The notes beneath the pieces were generated by a model. It saw only the letters and a list, made by a program, of their open reading frames with translations, was not told the origin of the DNA and did no database searches. Position numbers and translations under genes: made by a program. Shown in pieces: positions 25,029 through 33,440 of a DNA stretch of 64,000 nucleotides; positions within the stretch are counted from its first letter, which is position 1, and every line of letters starts with the position of its first letter. This stretch comes from SIAQ01 sp964484265 (GTDB lineage: Bacteria > Planctomycetota > Planctomycetia > Gemmatales > Gemmataceae), in assembly GCA_964484265.1 (NCBI GenBank), contig CAZAFH010000020.1, positions 1 through 64,000 on the forward strand, read 5' to 3'.

Positions 25029-27986
25029 TCAGAAGAGCCACAGCTGACAATGGTCGTTGGGATTCGACTTGATGGCATTTGGTCTCAGCACCTTTGCCGA
25101 TTTGTTCTGTACATCCTCGTCGGCTTCAATCAAGGTCATTTGATGAACGCTGAGCGGGTCCTGAACGTCCAACCCGTTGGCGGAAGGTAGCACATGGTCT
25201 TCGTCGCTTCCGACAGGATTAGACACTCTGAACCATAACCGCCGGGCATCTCCTTCATCCATCCGATCAACGAGGTTGCGAGCCAACGCGATCTCCATGT
25301 TGGCGTCCTCACCGGCCATGGCTGCCAGCCCCTCACTGGAGAACTTGCCTTCCAGGGCCTGGGCAGCGGTCAGCTTTTTGCCCATGAGAGCGATGGCCCG
25401 ACCCTGCATGGTCCCCTCGTAATAAAGGTAGACCACGCGACAGTCCTTTTTCTGACCGATTCGCCAGGAGCGGCGTGAAGCTTGCCGGAGGGTGAAGAGG
25501 TTGTAGCCGGTCTCGTAGAAGACGATGGTGGGGAAGTTGTGGCGGCCGCCCTTGTCGAACAAGTCAAGACCCGTTTCCACCAGCCGGGGATGACTGATCA
25601 CGACATCGAGACGAGGAGCGTTCTTGCTGATCCACTCCTCACGGCGGGCCAGGGGAACACTGGACCTGAGCACACCGACCCGGAACCCTGCCGACAGCAG
25701 GAGTTTTTCCAGTCTGGTTTCGACATCGTGTTTGTCAGTGAATTGCACATAGACCCAAACCTGCCTACGCTGACTTTTCTCGGTGCGGACCAGATCGATG
25801 AGAGCCTGTTCCTTGAGACGGACGACATCATCCGCCAGATTGGGTGGCAGGGCCACCGACACAAATTGACCCGCCTTGAAATAGCCGACCGGTCCCCAGC
25901 CAAAGGGATAGTCGGGATAGGCAAGCAGCGTCTGCAACATCGTACCCAGAAGTCGCCGGTCCCGTTTCCTCATCATCTCCTTGATGGTTTCAACAAGCGG
26001 CTCCTCGACTTCATCCCGGTAGGCTGTTGCCAGTTCCCTGTCCATCCGGACGGAGATACATTCTTCCTCCAGCGGCGGCAAATTCTGAGCAACCTCGTTC
26101 AACCCCAAAAAGACACTCTTGTCGATGAGGTGCCTGCCGAAGAGTGGCGGCATTATTCCAGGCCTTACGGTCTTGATCGTGTTCTTGGACCCACGCGACA
26201 TCCGGTTGTCTTCACCACTTCCCCCGGAACGCTCCGTGATCCTGGTTTCGATGCGACCATAGCGTTCGTTGAACGGAGTGGCGTCCGCCCAGCCCAGACC
26301 TTCCTGAACCAGAGAGGATGGGGATAGCCGGAACAACAAGGGTCGCAAGTGTTCCGCATAGCCACCGATGAGCGTTCCAGTCAGAGCGATGACCTTGCGG
26401 CATGAAGAAGCGAGGGCTGCCAAAGAATGTCCTTGGGCAGTATCCGCACCTTTCTCCTCATGCAGTTCATCGGCGACCAAATATCGGAAGAAGCCTTTGA
26501 GCCGCCGCTTGATGTACAAAGCCGGTTCGTACCTGTGAAACTCTCCGGTCATCTGCCAGAGAGCGGAACCACAACCTTCAACCAGCCGATCCGCGTGACC
26601 ATCATCGGCTTCGTTCGCCAGTTTTGAATCTGAGAGAACCCATTCACAACGGAAACGTCGTTTCCACAAGCCTGTTCCTGACAGACCATTCTTGCCCGGC
26701 TGTCCGACCAGGATCGGTTCCCGCTTATCATCGACCAGACGCCGACCACATTGCGGGCACCGTATGAACGCTTCCACCATCTGGGTGCGAACCTGATACG
26801 ACGGCTTCCACTTGGCCCCCAGCTTGGCCCGGTCCCGGGCAATGATGTACCATTCCATGCTTGTTGGTTTCCGGGTACGGTTCAGGTGCAGCAGGTTTTT
26901 CCACGATTCAATCTGAATGACGGTGCCCCCCGGAATGGTCTCATGGATTTCTCGCTCCCACTTCTTGACCAGTTGGCCGGGACAGAAGACCAGGGCACGG
27001 TAAGGACGACCGCCGGCGTGAGCATGAATTGCTGCCATTCCCATCAAACTTTTGCCCGTTCCCATTTCTCCCACCAAGAGGGTGCTTTTCTGTCGCTGGA
27101 GAGATTTGCGAATGGCCTCGATCACATGGGCCTGGGCCTCGAAGGGTGGCCGCAACAAATCCAGGGGAGGAAGGGTATCGCGACCAGGAACGTGCAATGG
27201 TTCGAGAGACCGTTCAGCTTGTTGGCCCAACAGGGAACCATATTCCACCAGGTACTCTTCCAGGGTCTTGATGGCACGGGGCCATGCAGTCCCATTGATC
27301 TTCTTGCGTTCGATAGGTTGGCCAGGGATGGTCAAGTAGCCGTTCCTGATACCCCGACTGATCAGATCGTCGAGGGCTTCGGCTTCGGCAATCATCAACC
27401 CGGCGTCACAACCACTCTGGGTGATGGGGACGATGATACCGAGCTTCTTCATTTCCTGACGAAGCCAGGGGACCCACTCCCGTAACAGCGGTGTGGTGAA
27501 TCGATCACCTTGCAGCAGTTGCCATACGGTTGCATCGCTGATGATCGGAAGGAAGCCGTCTCTTTTGGACAGACAGAGAACGTGCCAAAGACCATAAGCC
27601 ATCTTGCTCCGGTAGACCCGGTAACCATCCGGACATTTTGTCAGATTGGTTTCGTTGACCTTGCCGAGATGAACGGTGTACTCAATTCGTTTTTGGTCCC
27701 TGGTGGAGGAACGTAACCCAGCGGTCAGAGCCTTGACACTGGTCTCGGAGCCGATGACTGACAGAAGGAGGATTTCTTTCTCGTGAAGTGCAATGGCGTC
27801 ACAACGGAGTTTGAAACGGGAACAGGTGGAACGGCGACCTCGGCCAGAGCTGTAGACTTCAAGATCCAGGGAACCAACAACGGCATTGGTCGGCTCTTGC
27901 CCCTGCTGCATGGTGAACCTCGCCATGTGAAGGTATTCGCCAGAGGGTGAGCATGGACTGCCCAACCCTAATTCGGCGGGCTTCAC
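25029..27986 (-). CDS. SNF2-like DEAD/DEAH helicase with zinc-finger insert
   Basis: 985 residues. A long N-terminal region (1-275) precedes the helicase core: Walker A GEMGTGKS (306-313), a Cys-rich insert beginning CPQCGRRL (about 410), a DEAH-type motif VADELHEEKG (about 503), ALTGTLIGG, then the C-terminal lobe with ISHPRLVETGLDL and motif VI QASRRSWRIGQ (about 838). It would be a DNA translocase. The GTG start overlaps the stop of the DUF6094 methyltransferase gene, with AAGGA just upstream. It forms a methyltransferase-helicase pair distinct from the operon at 33-47 kb. Confidence 0.85.
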   Translation of the reverse strand: MKPAELGLGSPCSPSGEYLHMARFTMQQGQEPTNAVVGSLDLEVYSSGRGRRSTCSRFKLRCDAIALHEKEILLLSVIGSETSVKALTAGLRSSTRDQKRIEYTVHLGKVNETNLTKCPDGYRVYRSKMAYGLWHVLCLSKRDGFLPIISDATVWQLLQGDRFTTPLLREWVPWLRQEMKKLGIIVPITQSGCDAGLMIAEAEALDDLISRGIRNGYLTIPGQPIERKKINGTAWPRAIKTLEEYLVEYGSLLGQQAERSLEPLHVPGRDTLPPLDLLRPPFEAQAHVIEAIRKSLQRQKSTLLVGEMGTGKSLMGMAAIHAHAGGRPYRALVFCPGQLVKKWEREIHETIPGGTVIQIESWKNLLHLNRTRKPTSMEWYIIARDRAKLGAKWKPSYQVRTQMVEAFIRCPQCGRRLVDDKREPILVGQPGKNGLSGTGLWKRRFRCEWVLSDSKLANEADDGHADRLVEGCGSALWQMTGEFHRYEPALYIKRRLKGFFRYLVADELHEEKGADTAQGHSLAALASSCRKVIALTGTLIGGYAEHLRPLLFRLSPSSLVQEGLGWADATPFNERYGRIETRITERSGGSGEDNRMSRGSKNTIKTVRPGIMPPLFGRHLIDKSVFLGLNEVAQNLPPLEEECISVRMDRELATAYRDEVEEPLVETIKEMMRKRDRRLLGTMLQTLLAYPDYPFGWGPVGYFKAGQFVSVALPPNLADDVVRLKEQALIDLVRTEKSQRRQVWVYVQFTDKHDVETRLEKLLLSAGFRVGVLRSSVPLARREEWISKNAPRLDVVISHPRLVETGLDLFDKGGRHNFPTIVFYETGYNLFTLRQASRRSWRIGQKKDCRVVYLYYEGTMQGRAIALMGKKLTAAQALEGKFSSEGLAAMAGEDANMEIALARNLVDRMDEGDARRLWFRVSNPVGSDEDHVLPSANGLDVQDPLSVHQMTLIEADEDVQNKSAKVLRPNAIKSNPNDHCQLWLF

Positions 27987-29011
27987 TCATCCTTGGCGTC
28001 GGTTTCAGAGAATGTCCGGATGCGGCCGCTGCAATCGACGGTCCGGATTACCAGATCAATGCGTTCGGAGATCGTCGTCCTGGTTGTCGTGCTGCCATCG
28101 TCATTTTCGATGTCCGTCACGTCGCTGATAAAGGAGTGCTTTTGCGACGTGCCCCGGACCACATGAGGCAGCTTCCCCTCGGGATGAACGATTCCATCCA
28201 GATGACCACTGGCCAGGAGCAGGGCCACATGCCCGATACCCAGCGGAAGCGGCGGAGACGGAACTGCCGCAGCGGCGGGAGCCTTCAAATAAGAACGCAG
28301 TGGGGAACCAGACAACATTTGCTGTAGTTCGGCCTCGGTGGGATCGATCTTTTCGAAGCGACGGGGACCTGAGCCTGTCGGGATGTGGTAACGGAATCCT
28401 TCTGATGCCTGGACCGACTCCCACGGAATCCAACCGGTATCCCGGTTGACGTTCGGCTTGAGCCGCTTGTGACCGAACACGATGACTTCACGGAATGGTC
28501 GATGGGCTTCCGGGAACGGGACGATGGCGACGTTTTCGTAGTACCTGGTGAAATGTTGTCTGGCGTTGGAGTATTCTTCCACCACATCCTCGGGACACAC
28601 CAGGGCCATTACTCCTCCCGTCACGAGCCACTCGGTAGCTCGTACCAGGAATTCATCCTCCACGCGGTATCCGCCGTAGCTGTAATCAAACGGTGGGTTC
28701 AACCAGATAAACGAGAAGCTGCCGTAGGTTGCCCGGCAACCGAAGAAATCCGCAGGAGCCAGCACCTTTGCATCGGGGATGTTGGCACGAAGCGTCTCGG
28801 CCCTGCTGTCGTCCAACTCAATGGCATGAACCCTGGATTGAGGATAGCCCAAAATCTGGCCGAGTCGTCTGATTGCCATTCCCTCACCGGCACAGGGATC
28901 CAGGATCGAGAACTCATTCCCTGCGGGTGCCTGCAAAAAGGACGCAGCGAACGCAACAGCTTCCTCGTGGGCTGGGAAAAACCCGCCCTTGACCTGGGCC
29001 GCCAATCTCAT
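27983..29011 (-). CDS. DUF6094-like N6-adenine methyltransferase
   Basis: 342 residues with GAGG upstream of the ATG. The Rossmann motif ILDPCAGEGMA (Asp38, Pro39) and the catalytic motif NPPF (105-108) identify a class I DNA adenine methyltransferase of the DUF6094 kind found on plasmids and islands. The C-terminal third is unassigned. It is translationally coupled to the SNF2-like helicase downstream. It could protect element DNA or mark DNA for the coupled helicase. Confidence 0.8.
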   Translation of the reverse strand: MRLAAQVKGGFFPAHEEAVAFAASFLQAPAGNEFSILDPCAGEGMAIRRLGQILGYPQSRVHAIELDDSRAETLRANIPDAKVLAPADFFGCRATYGSFSFIWLNPPFDYSYGGYRVEDEFLVRATEWLVTGGVMALVCPEDVVEEYSNARQHFTRYYENVAIVPFPEAHRPFREVIVFGHKRLKPNVNRDTGWIPWESVQASEGFRYHIPTGSGPRRFEKIDPTEAELQQMLSGSPLRSYLKAPAAAAVPSPPLPLGIGHVALLLASGHLDGIVHPEGKLPHVVRGTSQKHSFISDVTDIENDDGSTTTRTTISERIDLVIRTVDCSGRIRTFSETDAKDE

Positions 29012-29128
29012 GATTTGCCTCAGTTCACGAAACGACGGTCCCCGGCAGAATCTGTCGAGGAGCCATCGCTTCGTTCGGAAGGGGGAAACGTGAAGATGCT
29101 TGCAAGAGACCGATGAAGGTATCTGCGG

Positions 29129-30118
29129 TCAAACATTGGTGGCCATGTCGAGTGCCAGATCCCAGGCTCTTTGTTTCAATCGAGCCCCGGACCCGAACCA
29201 GATGGAGTCGAGCCTGCGACTGGCCCGGTCCGCTTCATTGGCTCCCCGCCCTGGCCGGACATGATCGACGAACTCGGTAACGGCGTTGAAAGCCATCCAG
29301 GTCGAATGCTTGATGGTCGGCTCATCGTGACCAATACCGTGTTCGAACAGCCGGTGCAGTTCCTGTCGGATGTTGACGGCACGAGCGTTGTCCTTGCCTT
29401 CCTCGGGATCGGGATAGATTTCCCGGAAGTAGGCCGACACCTGGGCCTGCGTCGGGTAGTACGAAGCGAGCTGATTGATCCGATCAGCGGCATCATCGTA
29501 GAATCTGGTAGCAAATCCCAAGACTTGTTGAGCTTCCCTGATTTTGGCTTCGAGGTCTCCCTTGTGCAGGATGCTGACACCCTGTCCCTGACTTCGACGT
29601 TCGGCTAGAGCCAGTGTGTTCTGACACACGACCCGGATCGGCGTGAAGTAAACCCGAAGGGCAGCCGACCCATCGTGGGCGTTGGAAAGCAGAAGGAACT
29701 TGTCCACGATGTCCGCCGAGTTCTTGACCTGAATGTGTCCCGGTAGCCGAGCGAGCATCCAGATCTTCTCACCCTTCCCAAGGGCTCCCGCTGTGTGATA
29801 GCGAAGTTCACCATCAGCGACGATCGCGTCCAGGAAACCAAATGCCTGGAAGTTCTGAACGGGGACATACCCGTTGCCGACGACCCCGAGGACTTCGTTG
29901 GAGTCCATCCGAACGGTGGCTTTTCGGGTAGTGACTTCGGTGCCGTCGTTGGTCTTGAGGGGTTTGAGTTCAACCCGGTAGTTCAGCCCAGCTGCCTCGA
30001 TGGCTTCCCGTGCAGTGGCTGGTTGATCGAGCTTGGTACCGAGACGATGCCAGGGAAGCTGATCCCCGACGTACATCATCGAACTCTTACCGTTCGTCGT
30101 TGCAAGATTGTGTGCCAC
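29129..30118 (-). CDS. DUF932 phage/plasmid-like protein
   Basis: The chosen start is the GTG at 30118 with GAGGAG upstream; the frame extends 11 codons further. It carries DQLPWHRLGTKLDQPATAREA near the start, VLGVVGNGYVPVQNFQAF, and a C-terminal helical region (SIWFGSGARLKQRAWDLAL). This is the DUF932 (TIGR03299-like) family, widespread on plasmids, phages and integrative elements and of unknown biochemical role. Its presence supports the mobile nature of the region. Confidence 0.85.
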   Translation of the reverse strand: MAHNLATTNGKSSMMYVGDQLPWHRLGTKLDQPATAREAIEAAGLNYRVELKPLKTNDGTEVTTRKATVRMDSNEVLGVVGNGYVPVQNFQAFGFLDAIVADGELRYHTAGALGKGEKIWMLARLPGHIQVKNSADIVDKFLLLSNAHDGSAALRVYFTPIRVVCQNTLALAERRSQGQGVSILHKGDLEAKIREAQQVLGFATRFYDDAADRINQLASYYPTQAQVSAYFREIYPDPEEGKDNARAVNIRQELHRLFEHGIGHDEPTIKHSTWMAFNAVTEFVDHVRPGRGANEADRASRRLDSIWFGSGARLKQRAWDLALDMATNV

Positions 30119-30185
30119 AGCTTCATCTCCTCGTGTTGGTCGCTTCACCACGAAGAGTCTTACCCGCGGCAGGCCGTGTCCACCG

Positions 30186-31367
30186 TTAGCTCGTCAGCAC
30201 GAGCTTCACAAACTCCTCCGTCATCCGATAGATTGGCGTGTTGCCTGGGGTCACATCAACGAGGTAACCACGGTTTTCGAGAATATCGAGCTTCCCACGA
30301 AGGTTGTCGTGGTCTTCCTCGTAGAAGATGAACCTCGGTTTTTCCGATCCGCCGAGTCGGTGGCCTTTGTTTCCGAGAACAAAGAACTCCCGCACGAACT
30401 GTCCGTCTTCCTGTTGGAGCCCGTCCTTGAATTCTGCGATTAGCTCAGGCATCTGCTTCTTTAATTCCAGGAAGTCGGCGTTTGGGGCCAATTGTCCCTG
30501 TAGTTTTCGTGCTGCTTGGTAGCCAGTGTGGGTGACGAGGTACTGGCTTTCATCGACTTGCTTAATCCAGCCGACTTGAACAAGCATGGTGACAGCGTGA
30601 TCCAAGAGAGCGGCCTGTTCAAGGTTGAACTGACAATCATGAACGATCCCACCGGCTTGGATGGCGAGACCACCATCGTATTTAACATAGTTGATCGGGC
30701 TGTTTTCACTTACAGCTGCCTGGAGGATCTCTAACGAAACCGGTGGCAGGACGGGATTATTTGGCTTCCGGTTCACGAACGAGATTTTTAGTGCATCGGC
30801 TCCGGGCCTAACAAGAAGAGTCGGGGTCGATTCCTCAGCTATCCCCTGGAGCATTAGAGCCGTCCTACCTTGTTCATATGCCTCTGCGATGGACCTGCCG
30901 AACGCTAGAGCTCCGTAGAACGTCGATGCAAACACGATGGCAGCTTCATCACCTATAGCTGCGTTCATCCCAATGGTACTTTCGACTTCCTTACTTATGG
31001 CTACGGCTTGGGATTCAGAGTGGCACGCATTCAAAAGTACCAGCCTTATGTTGTCCTTGACGTTACGAAACAAAGCCGCAAGAGCATCTTCGTTCACCGG
31101 CTTAGGACGTGCATCCGAGTCTTCCAGGACCAATTCCGCGTGCCTAGTCCCGTGTCCACTGAAATGGACAACATGGGGTCTGACTTCATTGAAGGCTTGA
31201 AGCAGGTCCAACGGACGTACTGCCCATCTTGAAACCAGATCAAACGAGTCGCGAAAGTCGGCTGCACGAATTCGGGCGTGTATCTCACGAATCTCCTCAT
31301 CCAGCCGGAGCTTTGTGGAGTCCTTGGGATTCGCTGCTAGAAACAGTATTCTGACCTTCTCTGTCAT
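30186..31367 (-). CDS. CHAT-domain caspase-like protease with C-terminal extension
   Basis: 393 residues. The N-terminal 200 carry the caspase-like dyad: VVHFSGHG with His72 and LLNACHSE with Cys115, followed by ASTFYGALAFGRSIAEAYEQG. The C-terminal half has a winged-helix-like segment (VTMLVQVGWIKQVDESQYLV) and no TPRs. CHAT proteases are effectors in several prokaryotic defence and cell-death systems. The activator and target are unknown; nearby candidates are the gene at 31404 and the operon at 33-47 kb. GGGGGA precedes the ATG. Confidence 0.88.
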   Translation of the reverse strand: MTEKVRILFLAANPKDSTKLRLDEEIREIHARIRAADFRDSFDLVSRWAVRPLDLLQAFNEVRPHVVHFSGHGTRHAELVLEDSDARPKPVNEDALAALFRNVKDNIRLVLLNACHSESQAVAISKEVESTIGMNAAIGDEAAIVFASTFYGALAFGRSIAEAYEQGRTALMLQGIAEESTPTLLVRPGADALKISFVNRKPNNPVLPPVSLEILQAAVSENSPINYVKYDGGLAIQAGGIVHDCQFNLEQAALLDHAVTMLVQVGWIKQVDESQYLVTHTGYQAARKLQGQLAPNADFLELKKQMPELIAEFKDGLQQEDGQFVREFFVLGNKGHRLGGSEKPRFIFYEEDHDNLRGKLDILENRGYLVDVTPGNTPIYRMTEEFVKLVLTS

Positions 31368-31403
31368 CTAGATCCCCCCGATGTGCCACTGATCCGCCGG
31401 AAT

Positions 31404-31928
31404 TTATTTTGCAATCTCATTGATGTCCGAAAATCCTAGATCCTTTTCTTCGGATTTGGGCTTCAGCGTCGCCAACGCCCCCACCTTCCGACGGTTGATC
31501 ATCTCGGCGGCAAGGATCATGGCCGGAACGATCCTCCCGGCTCGGCGAGCAAACTCCTTCTGGAGCTTGTCTGCCAGCTCCGAGTTCAGAGCGAAATTGT
31601 CGGATGCGATTTGAAGCTCCTCATGGATAGCGTCTAGGTGCTTCAATTCATCCTCGGTGAATTCGACTCGGGGACGAGAAAAGTCCTGGCTGGCTTCACG
31701 ACCCAGGCGTTCCCATTTCCCTTTCTTACGACGGGTGATCATGTAGTGGAGAACCTCGGGACAAGGTTCCTTCCGACCGGTCAGGTTGTTCCAGGTATTG
31801 ACCAAGTGAATTAGGTCATCTGGTCTCTGCGGATACTGATCCGTTGGAATGTTGAACTCTCGGTACAGTGTCCGCAAGAGTTCATCTTCGTGCGGGAGAA
31901 GACGGAGTGATTGCCGTGTTCGCGGCAT
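31404..31928 (-). CDS. Uncharacterised 174-aa protein
   Basis: The ATG at 31928 has GGAGAA upstream. The product is helical and charged, with RLLPHEDELLRTLYREFNIP and HLDAIHEELQIASDNFALN. No known domain is recognised. It lies between the CHAT protease and the XRE/IrrE regulator in the same direction, so it may be a partner of one of them. Confidence 0.55.
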   Translation of the reverse strand: MPRTRQSLRLLPHEDELLRTLYREFNIPTDQYPQRPDDLIHLVNTWNNLTGRKEPCPEVLHYMITRRKKGKWERLGREASQDFSRPRVEFTEDELKHLDAIHEELQIASDNFALNSELADKLQKEFARRAGRIVPAMILAAEMINRRKVGALATLKPKSEEKDLGFSDINEIAK

Positions 31929-31970
31929 AAAGACATTCTCCAAGGTGTCGCCCCAAGATGGCTCTTTCCT

Positions 31971-33113
31971 TTATTGGGGGAACGGTATGGTTTCGGTCCC
32001 CTCGTCCTCGGGACCGGTGCTTCCTTGAATTCCCATCGCAAAATTTAGTCGTTCTCGGATTGCTTCAGGTCTAACTCCAGCAAGGTCTGCTACTTCCTTT
32101 AGGGACATTTTTCCGCTAACCAGAATCTCGTCAATCAGCTGCTCAAACCTCGTGGCCCGATCCGGTCGGACCGAGCCTGGTTCATTGCTTTTCCACCCCC
32201 TGCGAGCAAATTCGATCCACAACCACTTCGCCTCATTCTTTGTGATGAAGCCGAGTTTGTCTGCACGGTACACCATTGCGGCCAGAGAGATTCCGAAGCG
32301 TTCCTTGAACTGAACCAGGCGAACCATCGATTTTCCCAGAAACGCCTTCTTGAGTTGATTGTTCGGCAGCAGGAAATGGGATGCGAAGTCAAAAGCCCTT
32401 TGCTCTGCCTGCTTGGTTTCCTGACCCTCCTTGTCACAATCTCCAAAAAGAACATGGGCCAACTCGTGGGCCGCATTTAGCCGGCCTCGATCATTCGAGA
32501 CTATTGGATTCAGTACGACCACGTACTCGTCGTCATATTTGGCTGCGAGTCCATCAATCCGCAGTTGCGTGGGTTGCTCCAGCACACGGACCCGAAAACT
32601 TTCCAGGACATCGACGACACTGGGAATAGGGTCATCCTCTGAAAAACCCAACAAGCGACGAACATCCCTACTGAGCTCGTCGGGTTCTGTCGTTGCCTGG
32701 AAGCGAGTTTCCGTTAACGGCGACGTCAATGGCTTCTTGAGCCGGGTCTCCACGGCAACATAGGCATCCACCCATCGCTGCACATCGGCCTCGAAGCGAT
32801 GAAGCTCCCTTTCTTTGACCCTCGATTTCAGATTTCGATAGCGAACCCCCGTCAGGCTTTTGCCACGTTCCAGAAACCAGTTGATGGGCCGGTCGTAAAG
32901 GTCTGCGAGGGCAGCCAACAGGTCTGTTGGGGGAGTGGACTTTCCGGCCTCGTAATTAGCAATGGTTGCGTGAGAAATGGGGAACCGTGGCCTGAGCTTC
33001 TCCGCGACAACCCGGGTGGACAGCCCCGTCAGTTTTCTGGCAGACAACAGCTTCTCGGCGAGGTTCTCCCTCACACCCATAGCATCGATCACCCGTAATG
33101 GATGGGTTCCCAT
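31971..33113 (-). CDS. XRE HTH / ImmA-IrrE metallopeptidase regulator
   Basis: 380 residues. Residues 13-82 form an XRE HTH (ISHATIANYEAGKSTPP). Residues 160-300 form an ImmA/IrrE-type zinc peptidase with HELAH (216-220) and a downstream acidic residue. The C-terminal 50 residues look like another small HTH (GKMSLKEVADLAGVRPEAIR). Proteins of this build often cleave a repressor or act as the antitoxin/regulator of adjacent defence genes. It is divergent from the DUF499 operon and is the likely regulator of that operon. An internal ATG at 33080 is a possible alternative start. Confidence 0.88.
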   Translation of the reverse strand: MGTHPLRVIDAMGVRENLAEKLLSARKLTGLSTRVVAEKLRPRFPISHATIANYEAGKSTPPTDLLAALADLYDRPINWFLERGKSLTGVRYRNLKSRVKERELHRFEADVQRWVDAYVAVETRLKKPLTSPLTETRFQATTEPDELSRDVRRLLGFSEDDPIPSVVDVLESFRVRVLEQPTQLRIDGLAAKYDDEYVVVLNPIVSNDRGRLNAAHELAHVLFGDCDKEGQETKQAEQRAFDFASHFLLPNNQLKKAFLGKSMVRLVQFKERFGISLAAMVYRADKLGFITKNEAKWLWIEFARRGWKSNEPGSVRPDRATRFEQLIDEILVSGKMSLKEVADLAGVRPEAIRERLNFAMGIQGSTGPEDEGTETIPFPQ

Positions 33114-33124
33114 CCTGAATTTCC

Positions 33125-33140
33125 GTAAAGTCAGTTTTAC
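33125..33140. promoter_or_regulatory. Inverted repeat GTAAA-N6-TTTAC in the divergent promoter region
   Basis: It lies 12 bp upstream of the XRE/IrrE start in an AT-rich 327-bp stretch (33114-33440) that separates it from the DUF499 operon. The rest of the stretch holds no gene I can support. The symmetry and position fit an autoregulatory operator that could also control the divergent operon. Confidence 0.5.
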
Positions 33141-33440
33141 AAATCGGACAAATACAACAACAAGATTTTACATGAATCTGCCACCGTGTCAACGGTATTC
33201 TGCAAGAATGGAAGATGGTGACAGATTTACCTGGGAGGTTGCCGGCCGGGATCCTCAATCCCGGTTCGAACGAGCCTGGCCTACCAAGCTTGCTTTCAGG
33301 GTATTTTCCGGTATCCTATCCTTCACCTTTTTCATTGCCTTCAAGGAGGTTGCGGTGACCCTTCCCAGCTGACCGAAATTGGTGGTGAGTCACAGGATTC
33401 GCCCCGGCCGGGCCATGGTCCCCGCGAGCGAGCCACCACC

